DNA of 64,000 bases from Echinicola strongylocentroti (GTDB lineage Bacteria > Bacteroidota > Bacteroidia > Cytophagales > Cyclobacteriaceae): positions 3,581,001-3,645,000 of the forward strand of contig NZ_CP030041.1 in assembly GCF_003260975.1 (NCBI RefSeq), written 5' to 3'. The notes under the pieces are model-generated. The model worked only from the letters and a program-made list of their open reading frames with translations. It did not search any database and had not been told where the DNA came from. The position numbers and the translations under genes are program-made. The stretch's first letter is position 1, and every line of letters starts with the position of its first letter. Of this stretch, positions 1 through 7,737 are shown piece after piece.

Positions 1-438
1 GCCCCATTTGGAGGCATTTTTTCTTAAAAAACGCATGCCCTCCTCTGCATCCATCAGTGGTACTTCCCATGAAGCGTTTAGCAATTCCTCTTCTGGTAAC
101 CTGTATTTTAATACGGCTGCGGTATATCCGCGCTCACTGTACCAGCGTGCTATTTGGTGGCCTTCATGCTGGATGGCAATGATCTTATATCCACCACCAG
201 GGCAGATGAGTATGGCTTTGCCATTGCTTTCGTTTTTCTGTGGACGATAGACGGTTAATTGAGGGATGGCTACTTCTGTGATCCTTCCTCCGTTTCCGAT
301 ACCATCTTTGGCTACGAGCTTTTTGGTATTCGGAGCTTCTTTTGGATAGAGTGGGTAAGTTTTTTGTTGGGCAAAAGCCAAAACAGGCGCCGCCAATAGA
401 ACTAAGGCGATGAACACCTTTTTGCTGAAAAACATCAT
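1..438 (-). CDS. Secreted alpha/beta hydrolase (esterase), C-terminus cut by window edge
   Basis: Translation from the ATG at 438 stays open for 146 codons to base 1. Residues 1-24 form a signal peptide ending AFAQ, so the product is exported. CPGGGY (79-84) is the oxyanion-hole region of small acyl esterases, followed by HEGH (91-94) and a KYRLPEE segment (from 111). The run with AEEGMRFLRKNASKWG at 131-146 is typical of the BD-FAE / acetyl-esterase type of alpha/beta hydrolase, whose GxSAGG nucleophile motif would lie just outside the window. In this setting a carbohydrate acetylesterase is plausible but not shown. A terminator lies between it and the upstream small gene, so it probably has its own promoter. 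Confidence 0.8.
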   Translation of the reverse strand, partial: MMFFSKKVFIALVLLAAPVLAFAQQKTYPLYPKEAPNTKKLVAKDGIGNGGRITEVAIPQLTVYRPQKNESNGKAILICPGGGYKIIAIQHEGHQIARWYSERGYTAAVLKYRLPEEELLNASWEVPLMDAEEGMRFLRKNASKWG

Positions 439-480
439 AATGGGCTTTATTGGTAATTATAGATTTACGCAAATCTATAA

Positions 481-507
481 AAAAAAGAGGCCTATGACGA
501 GGCCTCT
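481..507 (-). terminator. Rho-independent terminator behind the 61-aa membrane protein
   Basis: The arms AGAGGCCT (486-493) and AGGCCTCT (500-507) pair perfectly around a 6-nt loop. On the minus strand the stem is followed by a run of T (A-run at 480-486). It overlaps the stop codon of the small gene at 492. Confidence 0.75.
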
Positions 508-677
508 TCAGATTTTTTGTTCATCCACATGGGAGCAGTGATAAACCAAAGTACCGTACCAATAAACATCAGGGTTTTACATTGGTCAGGGGAAATAATC
601 CCTTGAAATACCAAAAAGGCAGGGATAAGGTTTAAGGCCAATGCGATAAATGATATAAGTTTGATAATAGCTTTCAT
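492..677 (-). CDS. Small two-helix membrane protein, unknown function
   Basis: A 61-residue protein with two hydrophobic stretches (about 3-26 and 35-51) and a charged C-terminus (NKKSEEASS). It starts 12 bp after the stop of the NCS1 permease and is followed at once by a terminator, so the two genes form a two-gene transcription unit. No family is recognised. The tight coupling suggests a partner or accessory of the permease, but that is inference only. The short length, hydrophobic pattern and good ATG support a real gene. Confidence 0.65.
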   Translation of the reverse strand: MKAIIKLISFIALALNLIPAFLVFQGIISPDQCKTLMFIGTVLWFITAPMWMNKKSEEASS

Positions 678-689
678 GGTTGATTTGGG

Positions 690-2132
690 TTAGGATACGG
701 GCACTTCTCGTTTGGAAGAAGTGTTTTTAATGTCAGGTAATGGGGTGTTTTTTTGGATGATTTTACTGCTTGCGATGTAGATGATTACAGCTACAAACCA
801 GCCAGGTAGTCCCAAGAAAAAGATCTCGACTCCTACAAATAGGTTGAGGCCCAGACAGAAAACCAAAGTAATCAGCCAAGTGATCCCTACAGCAGGGTTG
901 AAATTACGATTGGTCAGCTCTGCGAAGTTGGATCTCATGCCCATCTTGGGCAAAAGGAAGATATCAATAAATATGACAGCCCCTACTGGCATCAGCACCA
1001 AGCCATACAGTGCCACGAAGTCCAGCAACTGCATCATTAACGCAGGGAAACATGCTGCAATTGTGGTGATCAATCCCACAAATAGCGTGACTTTCCAGGT
1101 TTTCCAGTTGGGATTAATGGATTGGATGGCGAGACCTGCACGGTAGAGCGTAGGATTGGCGGTAGTCCATCCGGCGATGATCACACAGATCGCTCCTGCG
1201 ATACCGACTGCCTCGTAGGCAATAGGTCCCGGGGCAAATACCAGACTGCCGTCTGATTCCAGTAGGAAAAGTGAATACAAGATGCCTGAAGCAAGCCAAG
1301 CCACATAGTGCCCCAAGAAGACGCCAGTGGAAGTTGCAAAGCCTGCTGTCCACTTTTTGGCATATCTCAGGATGGACATGTCTGCCATTCCGATGTGCAT
1401 GGCCATATTACAAAACCAAGCGAAGAACATGATGTGCCAGAAGGTAAACTTGGTTTTGCCTTCCAAAGGTACGCCAGACCAGATGGTTTCTTGCGCCACT
1501 GGCCAGAAATCACTGATGGAGTTGATCCCTAATCGCGGCAGTACTGCTACGGCAGCTGCGACGAAGATCATGATCATCCATGGCGCAGCGATGTTGGCAA
1601 ACTTCACCACTTGGTTAAAGCCAAACATGGCAATAACTGTCGTAATGGCTCCGACCACAAATACCGTAAGGACAAATCCAAGGCTGGTAGGCAGGGTGTC
1701 GTCCAGTGCCGGCATGGCCAAGTCAAAGGGGATCCCGACAGCCGTGGCAGCTACAGTGATCATGGCACCTGCCAAAAAACAGAAAGCAACGGCATTGACC
1801 AAATTATAGATCATGGTGAAGCGGCTTCCTGCTATTTTCTCCAATTGGAAGTACAAGGTGTGACGGGTTTTGGTAGCGGCTTTGCCTGTGAAATAAGCCC
1901 AACTGAGCACCGCAAGGATATTTCCTATCAGCAATCCACTTACCAAGTCGATCGCACTGGCACCATGGGCGACAAATAGCGGCCCAAGGACAAATTCCGT
2001 CCCCGCGGTATGCTCACCGGCATAGGTGCCTACAAAGGATTTCCAGCTTTTAAGCTTACTCTTAGGGATCGCCTCCCTTTCATATTCGTTGACAGATTCT
2101 AGTTTCTGTACAAGGTTCTTTTTATCGGACAT
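690..2132 (-). CDS. NCS1-family permease (cytosine/purine/allantoin type)
   Basis: A 480-residue polytopic inner-membrane protein with about 12 hydrophobic segments. The N-terminal segment with SWKSFVGTYAGEHTAGTEF and the later GWTTANPTLYRAGLA (about 320) match the nucleobase:cation symporter-1 architecture, in which proton- or sodium-driven uptake of nucleobases or related rings occurs. The substrate cannot be read from sequence. It sits between a GntR regulator and a secreted hydrolase in a rhamnogalacturonan locus, which is unusual for a purine or pyrimidine transporter and raises the possibility of a different substrate. The start ATG is at 2132, about 90 bp from the GntR stop, and a terminator separates the two. 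Confidence 0.8.
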   Translation of the reverse strand: MSDKKNLVQKLESVNEYEREAIPKSKLKSWKSFVGTYAGEHTAGTEFVLGPLFVAHGASAIDLVSGLLIGNILAVLSWAYFTGKAATKTRHTLYFQLEKIAGSRFTMIYNLVNAVAFCFLAGAMITVAATAVGIPFDLAMPALDDTLPTSLGFVLTVFVVGAITTVIAMFGFNQVVKFANIAAPWMIMIFVAAAVAVLPRLGINSISDFWPVAQETIWSGVPLEGKTKFTFWHIMFFAWFCNMAMHIGMADMSILRYAKKWTAGFATSTGVFLGHYVAWLASGILYSLFLLESDGSLVFAPGPIAYEAVGIAGAICVIIAGWTTANPTLYRAGLAIQSINPNWKTWKVTLFVGLITTIAACFPALMMQLLDFVALYGLVLMPVGAVIFIDIFLLPKMGMRSNFAELTNRNFNPAVGITWLITLVFCLGLNLFVGVEIFFLGLPGWFVAVIIYIASSKIIQKNTPLPDIKNTSSKREVPVS

Positions 2133-2165
2133 GTTATTAAACCGTATTTTGGGTAGGTGTGAAAT

Positions 2166-2196
2166 TAAAAAAATACAGGATAAAAGCTATCCTGTA
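2166..2196 (-). terminator. Terminator downstream of the GntR regulator
   Basis: TACAGGATA (2174-2182) and TATCCTGTA (2188-2196) form a perfect 9-bp stem with a 5-nt loop. On the minus strand it is followed by a T-run (A-run at 2167-2173). Confidence 0.75.
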
Positions 2197-2224
2197 CTGT
2201 TATGAAGGAGTGGTGTGCAGTAGT

Positions 2225-3274
2225 TTAGATAGAGCCTCTATCGATAAAGTTAAAGACATTCTTCACCACCTCTTTTTTGCGTTTCTTGATCATATAAGCA
2301 GCTGTTTCACCCATTACCTTAAAGTCCGTGGACATGACCGTGATGCCCAAGAGCTCCTTTAGAGGCGTGTCATTATAGGAGATGACCCCTACGTCTTCGC
2401 CAAGTAAGTATTCTTCATCCCTGATCTGCCTCATGAGATTGACCAAGTCGTTTTCCTCAATGAGGATATAGGCATCATTGGGGCTAAGTTCCATTTCGGG
2501 ATAGATGGTGTTGATGATTTCAAATTCCAGTCCGAATTCCACACAAAACTTCTTGAATCCCTGCTTGATTTCTTTAGGATAGGGGTAGATGACATTGTCA
2601 GGATAGACCAAAATCAAGGTGTCGTACTTTTGAAGCCGGGCTTGCCCTTCTTTAAGTGCTTTGTAAATGTCCATTTTAAAATCCTGATAAATGGACGCCA
2701 CTTCATCTCCGAGGTCGGGCATGTAGTTGTCCATGATGATCAGCTTATCAGAAGAGATTTTGCGAAGGGCATCGATTACATCTTGGTTGTAGTTATTATG
2801 GTGTAAATCGTCGTCCTTGAAATGGGGCATCACTACATAGTAATCATAGGCTCCCGTATTTTCATTAAGTAGGTTCAGTAGGTTTTTTGGATCGCAATGG
2901 TAGATGTGGAGATCTACTTGCGCGTCAGCACCTAGGCTGTTGACAAATGAATTGTAAATGCGAAGTTTGTAATTGGACAGTTTGTTCAGCAAGAAAAGCA
3001 CCTTTACCTGGGATTGGGATACATTTCTGGCGACATAATACCCCTTGCCTTTTACAGAAACGATGATCTTCTTTTTCTTAAGAAGGTTATAGGCTTTTTC
3101 TACGGTATCCCTCGACAGGTAGTACTCTTCACTGATTTCATTGATGGAGGGGATTTTTTCACCCACAGATAGGCTGCCTTTTTCAATGTCCTCAATGATG
3201 GAATTGACGATTTGCTGGTATTTCGGAATCCTGGACTCCGAATCAATACGGATGGATGTTGGAGCTTCGATCAT
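2225..3274 (-). CDS. GntR-type transcriptional regulator with LacI-like ligand domain
   Basis: From the ATG at 3274 the protein has 349 residues. A longer reading would need a TTG at 3298, which lies inside a palindrome and is unlikely. Residues about 10-85 are a GntR winged helix (IPKYQQIVNSIIEDIEKG, then EKIPSINEISEEYYLSRDT and KGKGYYVARN). The remaining 260 residues resemble a periplasmic-binding-protein-like effector domain (VGVISYNDTPLKELLGITVMS near the C-terminus), as in the Bacteroidota GntR regulators of sugar genes. It probably senses a sugar from this locus and controls itself, the permease or the rhamnosidase. A palindromic site lies 18-32 bp upstream of its start, with an inverted copy about 280 bp further. 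Confidence 0.85.
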   Translation of the reverse strand: MIEAPTSIRIDSESRIPKYQQIVNSIIEDIEKGSLSVGEKIPSINEISEEYYLSRDTVEKAYNLLKKKKIIVSVKGKGYYVARNVSQSQVKVLFLLNKLSNYKLRIYNSFVNSLGADAQVDLHIYHCDPKNLLNLLNENTGAYDYYVVMPHFKDDDLHHNNYNQDVIDALRKISSDKLIIMDNYMPDLGDEVASIYQDFKMDIYKALKEGQARLQKYDTLILVYPDNVIYPYPKEIKQGFKKFCVEFGLEFEIINTIYPEMELSPNDAYILIEENDLVNLMRQIRDEEYLLGEDVGVISYNDTPLKELLGITVMSTDFKVMGETAAYMIKKRKKEVVKNVFNFIDRGSI

Positions 3275-3291
3275 TTTGGGGGTTAGGTCGT

Positions 3292-3306
3292 TGTGCAATC
3301 GATTGT
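3292..3306. promoter_or_regulatory. Putative GntR/LacI-type operator, copy 1
   Basis: The 15-mer TGTGCAATCGATTGT contains the palindrome GCAATCGATTG(T) and sits just upstream of the GntR start. An exact reverse-complement copy lies at 3572-3586. The pairing of identical sites around one promoter region suggests autoregulation; binding is inferred. Confidence 0.5.
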
Positions 3307-3318
3307 AATATAAATAGA

Positions 3319-3338
3319 ACTTGCTATATCAAGCAAGT
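3319..3338. promoter_or_regulatory. Inverted repeat in the GntR promoter region
   Basis: ACTTGC (3319-3324) and GCAAGT (3333-3338) form a 6-bp inverted repeat with an 8-nt spacer, 45-64 bp upstream of the GntR ATG. It may be a second regulator half-site pair or part of the promoter. Confidence 0.3.
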
Positions 3339-3571
3339 GTCGGTAGATATTTTATGTGGGCGGTAGTCGGTTGTTGTAGGTGTTTAAGCGTTTGATGAGG
3401 TGGAATGTTATCTTTTAGTTGCTTAAACGCTTTTTTCAGAGAAATATAATTTGGTTATCCAATTAAAGAAATGTAATGAATTTATTAGAAAGAAGAAAGA
3501 AAACTGTTCTTTTCGAAATCGTTTGCTGTAAATGTAAGCAATTGATTTTGGGGTGTACAATGCTGTTTGGT

Positions 3572-3586
3572 ACAATCGATTGCACA
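3572..3586. promoter_or_regulatory. Putative GntR/LacI-type operator, copy 2 (inverted)
   Basis: ACAATCGATTGCACA is the exact reverse complement of the site at 3292-3306. The stretch 3307-3571 between them has no convincing gene; a GTTTAAGC / GCTTAAAC inverted pair lies at about 3380-3430. Confidence 0.45.
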
Positions 3587-3632
3587 TTTTTAATAGGAAT
3601 GTTATTACTGGGGGGATTTTAGAAATAAAAGT

Positions 3633-4000
3633 GGTTCTATATGATTTACTGTGGGCAACTTTTATTTCGTTTGCCAAATTATAGCGTGGCTCCCAGCTTG
3701 TTACCTTGTTACTTTTTTGCTTCAGGTCAAAAAAGTAACCAAAAAACCCCGCTGCGGTGAGCTATTTGACTAAAATCAAAGCCAGCACTCGCGCAGGCAA
3801 ACTCCTCCATTTGAGCAGCAAACCAACTTTTTGTGCTGATTCACGTCAGACAAGCCTGCGCCTTTTCCAGCCCACTTCTTTGATTTCTTAACGTCAAATA
3901 CCTCAAGGCAGAACAGAAAATTCCTCATTGGAAAAGAGTATGAATCAACGGTGAAATAACCGGCATTTTATCTTCACCCACTATAATCCATAGAGAGCGA
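3633..4000. repeat. Dispersed repeat family A, copy 1
   Basis: About 370 bp shared with 49968-50430 and 51847-52213 and, in its central part, with 39066-39320. It contains a perfect 12-bp hairpin, GTTACTTTTTTG (3708-3719) with CAAAAAAGTAAC (3728-3739). Short frames across it encode the KVTKKP-type peptide often mis-called as a protein; I see no gene here. Confidence 0.85.
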
Positions 4001-4052
4001 AGTTTAATTGTTTTCATATTAAAAAGTTGTATTAAATCTGGTAAAACTTACC

Positions 4053-4092
4053 TAAAAGATCATTCCCAAACAGCTATGTCTAGGAATGATCT
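4053..4092 (-). terminator. Terminator downstream of the GH106 gene
   Basis: AGATCATTCC (4057-4066) pairs perfectly with GGAATGATCT (4083-4092). On the minus strand a short T-run follows the stem. It is 38 bp past the rhamnosidase stop. Confidence 0.65.
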
Positions 4093-4130
4093 CAAAGAAG
4101 TGTCAATTAATTTATGCACTTTAATTGCTG

Positions 4131-6920
4131 TCAAAACACCTCCAGCTCCACTGGCCCTTCCAGTCCGGAAGGCATTACATCCCATGTGGAGGCGTCAAAT
4201 GGCTTGTAGTTGATGTTGACAAAATTGATTTCGTGGTAATTTCTCCACTCTAGGCCTTGCTGGTCCATGTAGCGGATCCGGTTGGCCATAAGGTTGGCCA
4301 CTTGGATCTTGATTTCATTTTTGCCGTCTTTCAGGTGTTTCCCTATTGGAAGTTGGTATGGGATACTCCAGGCGTAGCCAGCTTCTTGGCCATTGACCCA
4401 GATTTTGGCACTTTCATGAACCTTTCCGAGTTTCAGCAAGTAGTGTTTGCCATCTGATTTTTGGAGGTCAAATGTGGTGCTGTAAGTCGCCTGTCCCGAA
4501 AACTCAGCGGCTTTTTTGTCGCCATTGGCCGTCCAAGGTTGGATGGTTTCGAAGGTCTGGTCTTGGGGAAGACCCGGTCCTCCACCGTCAAAATGAAGCT
4601 TCCAAGGTCCTTTCACAGGGACGGTTTGAGCAGCTTCTGCCCGGTATGCCCAGTGATCTGCCGAAGTGGTCTCCGCTGCCGAAGCTTGCAGCAAAAGGCT
4701 TTCACCGGATTCCAAACGTACTTTGACGACGGTTTTACCTTCTTGGCCATGGCTCTTTGCCAAGCCGCTTTCTCCTGTGAGTGGATTCATCAGAAATACT
4801 GAAGAAGCCGCGACATTTAGTGAGATTTCTTCATCGATGGTATTGGCAGTATGGTTGACCAAGAAATAATATTTGTCATCCCCAACTGCCCGACGGATAA
4901 ATTGCAGCCCGCTGTCCGTGAGGGATTCCCTGTCGATCGCTTCATTTTTCAGGGCTTGCCTGGCGTTTGCATTAAGGATGATCTTGCCTTTTCCAGTGGT
5001 GGCTTCTCCTTGATCATTAAATTGGAGCTGATTCCAGGTTTCTGCCAGCTGCTTTTCTCTTTTCTCCACTTCAAAATGTCCCGGTACATGCTCAGGAACC
5101 GCCTCAAAGATCACCGTAGCACCTTCTTTGGCCAGCTGGATGGCACCTTCCAAGGTTTGGACAGGGAAGTATTCCATTTTGGGGACCAGTAGTGCTTTGG
5201 CCGGTGAGGCCTCCCCATGGGTAAGGATTTTTCCATCCTTTACGCTAGCTTCACGGATCAGTTTATCCGATGCAAAATCAAGTGAATAGCCCTGCTCCAT
5301 CAGCTCGGTAGTCTGCGCATAGAAGGCAGTAGGGTGCAGCCAGTCATCGATATGGTGGACAGAAATCATCTTGAACATATTGCCCTCTTCAGCCCACACG
5401 TCATAGACTGGCCAGTACACGATCAGCTCATTGTCAGGCTTGCCGGCCTGCAGTACAGATTGGCACCTGGCGATATACTCATTGAAGCTCTTGAAGTGCG
5501 GCCAGAGGCTGTTTTGCTGGGTGAGGTTAAGTGATGCATAAAACAACCAGCCTGGAAAATCAATGTCTTTGGGAGAGTAGGTGACACCATGGTAGAATAT
5601 ATGGTTGATGCCGGCAAGGAATGCTTGATCCACCTCAGGTTTCATCTGGGAGAATGAAGACTTAAAGTGTTCGCCCAGCCACGTGAAGGTCTCACAGGAA
5701 ATCAACGGCTTTCCGGCCAAGTGACCTGCCGAGGATGCAAATTTCAGCATGATCGGGTCAGGGTCCACGTTTCGGATATCCGCACTGTCCCTTCTGAGTC
5801 CCGGTATCGGGAAGTAGCTGGAGCCAAACGTTTCACATTCAGGGATATCCACCGTGGCATACAGGTCTATCAGGTTGCCGGGAGAGCCGTGCGCTTGGTT
5901 TTTGGTTTTCTTGCCCTTGCTGTGTGCCCATGCTGTCCAGTTTTCGGTAAAGTGCTCCAAGAGCAGCTCGTGGAGCGTCTGGCGATAATCCGACTTGATG
6001 CGGGCGACTTCTTCATTATTTTCCTTGCCAAGGAGCTGCGGTAAGTAGGCTTTTAAATCATAGCCTCTTCGCTGCTGAAATTCGTCAAGAAAGTTCTTGG
6101 TAAAATTGGCACCATATACTTCAAAGCTGTCATTGTAAAAGGCCCTTATTCCGGGCGTGTCCTCCCCAAAAGCTTTTGCGAAAACATCCAAGTAGCTGTT
6201 AACGGCTGCCGTCGAAAAATGATCCAAGGTATAGCCTTTTCCTCCCGGTGCAGCTCTCTTTACCTGTTGGCCTGTTTTGCCATTGTAGATGGCCATGATT
6301 TTCCAGTTTCCCTCGGCTTCCCAGCTCAGTTGTCCTTGTGTGGTGACTTGGTCGGTGATTTCTTCTACTTGTCCATTGTTTCCATAAGCCATGACGGCGA
6401 TAAGCTCGGGGCTGAGTTCAGGTCGCTTTTCGTCTTCCCAAGTCAGGTCTTGTGAGAAAACCGCTTGTCCACTATAGTCAAACTCCTTTGTGACCAATTT
6501 GGATGCAGCATGGTCGGGATTGACAAACGGCCCACCAAAAGGCCAGCCCGTTCCTTGGGTCAGGTCCACTTGCATGTCCAGGCTGTCGGCCACATCGATG
6601 GTGTACCTGAGCATGTCCAGCCATTCGTCAGACAAAAATTCCAGGTAGCGGTCTTCATGGCCTTTTGCTCCGTAAATGGGGGCGATCTCTACTCCGCCCA
6701 GTCCAGCGTCCGCATATTCGTGCATTAGGTAGCTGAGGTTTTCCTTGTCCACGGCGTTGCCCATCCACCACCATCGTGTCCAGGGTTTGGATTGGTTGGT
6801 GATTGCGGGCCAGGGGTTCGGGGTTATAGTTGGTTTGTCGGCCGCTTCCTCAGAAGGAGCCTGACATGAAAAGGCCATCAAACAAATAGCTGGCAGGAGA
6901 TATGTTAAGGTAAGTTTCAT
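4131..6920 (-). CDS. GH106 alpha-L-rhamnosidase, lipoprotein
   Basis: A 929-residue exported lipoprotein: signal peptide with lipobox LMAFSC, Cys19. The family signatures are KPWTRWWWMGNAVDKENL (about 45-62), DLTQGTGWPFGGPF (119-132) and FYNDSFEVYGANF (261-273). GH106 enzymes release terminal L-rhamnose from rhamnogalacturonan I/II or arabinogalactan chains by inversion. Candidate acidic residues are in PECETFG (360-366) and SCETFTW (408-414), but I cannot assign the pair exactly. The C-terminal part (about 770-929, with GKVHESAKIWVNGQEAGYAW) is a galactose-binding-like beta-sandwich. It lies 60 bp downstream of the L-rhamnose mutarotase gene on the same strand, a direct functional match. Length is normal for the family. 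Confidence 0.9.
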   Translation of the reverse strand: MKLTLTYLLPAICLMAFSCQAPSEEAADKPTITPNPWPAITNQSKPWTRWWWMGNAVDKENLSYLMHEYADAGLGGVEIAPIYGAKGHEDRYLEFLSDEWLDMLRYTIDVADSLDMQVDLTQGTGWPFGGPFVNPDHAASKLVTKEFDYSGQAVFSQDLTWEDEKRPELSPELIAVMAYGNNGQVEEITDQVTTQGQLSWEAEGNWKIMAIYNGKTGQQVKRAAPGGKGYTLDHFSTAAVNSYLDVFAKAFGEDTPGIRAFYNDSFEVYGANFTKNFLDEFQQRRGYDLKAYLPQLLGKENNEEVARIKSDYRQTLHELLLEHFTENWTAWAHSKGKKTKNQAHGSPGNLIDLYATVDIPECETFGSSYFPIPGLRRDSADIRNVDPDPIMLKFASSAGHLAGKPLISCETFTWLGEHFKSSFSQMKPEVDQAFLAGINHIFYHGVTYSPKDIDFPGWLFYASLNLTQQNSLWPHFKSFNEYIARCQSVLQAGKPDNELIVYWPVYDVWAEEGNMFKMISVHHIDDWLHPTAFYAQTTELMEQGYSLDFASDKLIREASVKDGKILTHGEASPAKALLVPKMEYFPVQTLEGAIQLAKEGATVIFEAVPEHVPGHFEVEKREKQLAETWNQLQFNDQGEATTGKGKIILNANARQALKNEAIDRESLTDSGLQFIRRAVGDDKYYFLVNHTANTIDEEISLNVAASSVFLMNPLTGESGLAKSHGQEGKTVVKVRLESGESLLLQASAAETTSADHWAYRAEAAQTVPVKGPWKLHFDGGGPGLPQDQTFETIQPWTANGDKKAAEFSGQATYSTTFDLQKSDGKHYLLKLGKVHESAKIWVNGQEAGYAWSIPYQLPIGKHLKDGKNEIKIQVANLMANRIRYMDQQGLEWRNYHEINFVNINYKPFDASTWDVMPSGLEGPVELEVF

Positions 6921-6980
6921 TGGTTTTAATTGCTAATTGAAATAGTAGACTTCCGTTTTCCTTTTTGAATGGGAGAAGGC

Positions 6981-7295
6981 TTACAAGGTAAAAACCTCTT
7001 TTAGCGGGAGGCTTATGGGCGATTGGTCGGGATTGGTTTCCATGATATCGGCCATGTATGCCCACCATTTTTGTACGATTTCCGTATTGCCCAGATCTTG
7101 GGAGGAGCTGTCTCCGGCTACGGTTTGTACCGCAAATAGGGTGGAGGTTTCGTGATCCAGGTAGATACTATAATCCTGCACACCACTGTCCTTAAGCAAG
7201 GTCACTAGTTCAGGCCATATTTCACGATGCCGTTTTTCGTATTCTGCCTCATGTCCAGGCAGTAGTTTCATCTTGAAGGCAATTTGTTTTGTCAT
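6981..7295 (-). CDS. rhaM: L-rhamnose mutarotase
   Basis: A 104-residue cytoplasmic protein of the usual length for the family. The N-terminal segment with AFKMKLLPGHEAEYEKRHREIWPEL carries the conserved His and acidic residues, followed by YSIYLDHETSTLFAV and KWWAYMADIME. RhaM interconverts alpha and beta anomers of L-rhamnose so that rhamnose isomerase receives its preferred form. It is first in a two-gene unit with the GH106 rhamnosidase (60-bp gap), so release and anomer conversion are likely co-expressed. The isomerase, kinase and aldolase genes are not in this window. Confidence 0.93.
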   Translation of the reverse strand: MTKQIAFKMKLLPGHEAEYEKRHREIWPELVTLLKDSGVQDYSIYLDHETSTLFAVQTVAGDSSSQDLGNTEIVQKWWAYMADIMETNPDQSPISLPLKEVFTL

Positions 7296-7737
7296 TTTTT
7301 AAGCGGAATTATTGTCCTAGCTCCTAAGAAACATAATAATGCTCAAACAACTGTTATGATCTGACGGGTATGGGTTGTGAAGGACAGTGTAAGTAGTCGG
7401 GCTAAGGATTAGATTTTTCTCCGATATGGCTGGTGTAGTTGGAGCAGAAGCGGTTTTTATTCCTGTAAAGGAGGGGTGGTCAAAAAAGAATTCAAACGTC
7501 TGAAAAGCGGTGCTTACGGGATACTACAGTACAAAGGTCAAAAACTTTCCCTCTACATTAGGGCAAGTGGTTCAAGTTATTAGGTGCGACTGGAGATGAA
7601 TTCGTTGTTTCATTTTTGGCAGTTCACCTGATTACTTGGAGGTATTAAGGTGGCTTTTGTTCACGAAAGCTTTATGGAAAAAAGTACGTCGGGCTCCTTC
7701 GGTGAGACCGGTAAGACAAACCCTAAAAAAATAACCA
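7296..7737. other. Divergent promoter region between rhaM and the SusC/SusD operon
   Basis: A 442-bp gap between two divergently read sugar operons. It must hold both promoters and probably the regulator sites. I found no clear palindrome matching the CAATCGATTG sites near the GntR gene and no convincing gene. Confidence 0.5.

Noticed and set aside
185..472. 95-residue minus-strand frame at the left edge
   Set aside because: It is out of frame with the alpha/beta hydrolase that starts at 438 with a clear signal peptide and CPGGGY motif.
3423..3677. 84-residue minus-strand frame upstream of the GntR gene
   Set aside because: Overlaps the operator region and the left end of repeat A; poor composition and no family likeness.
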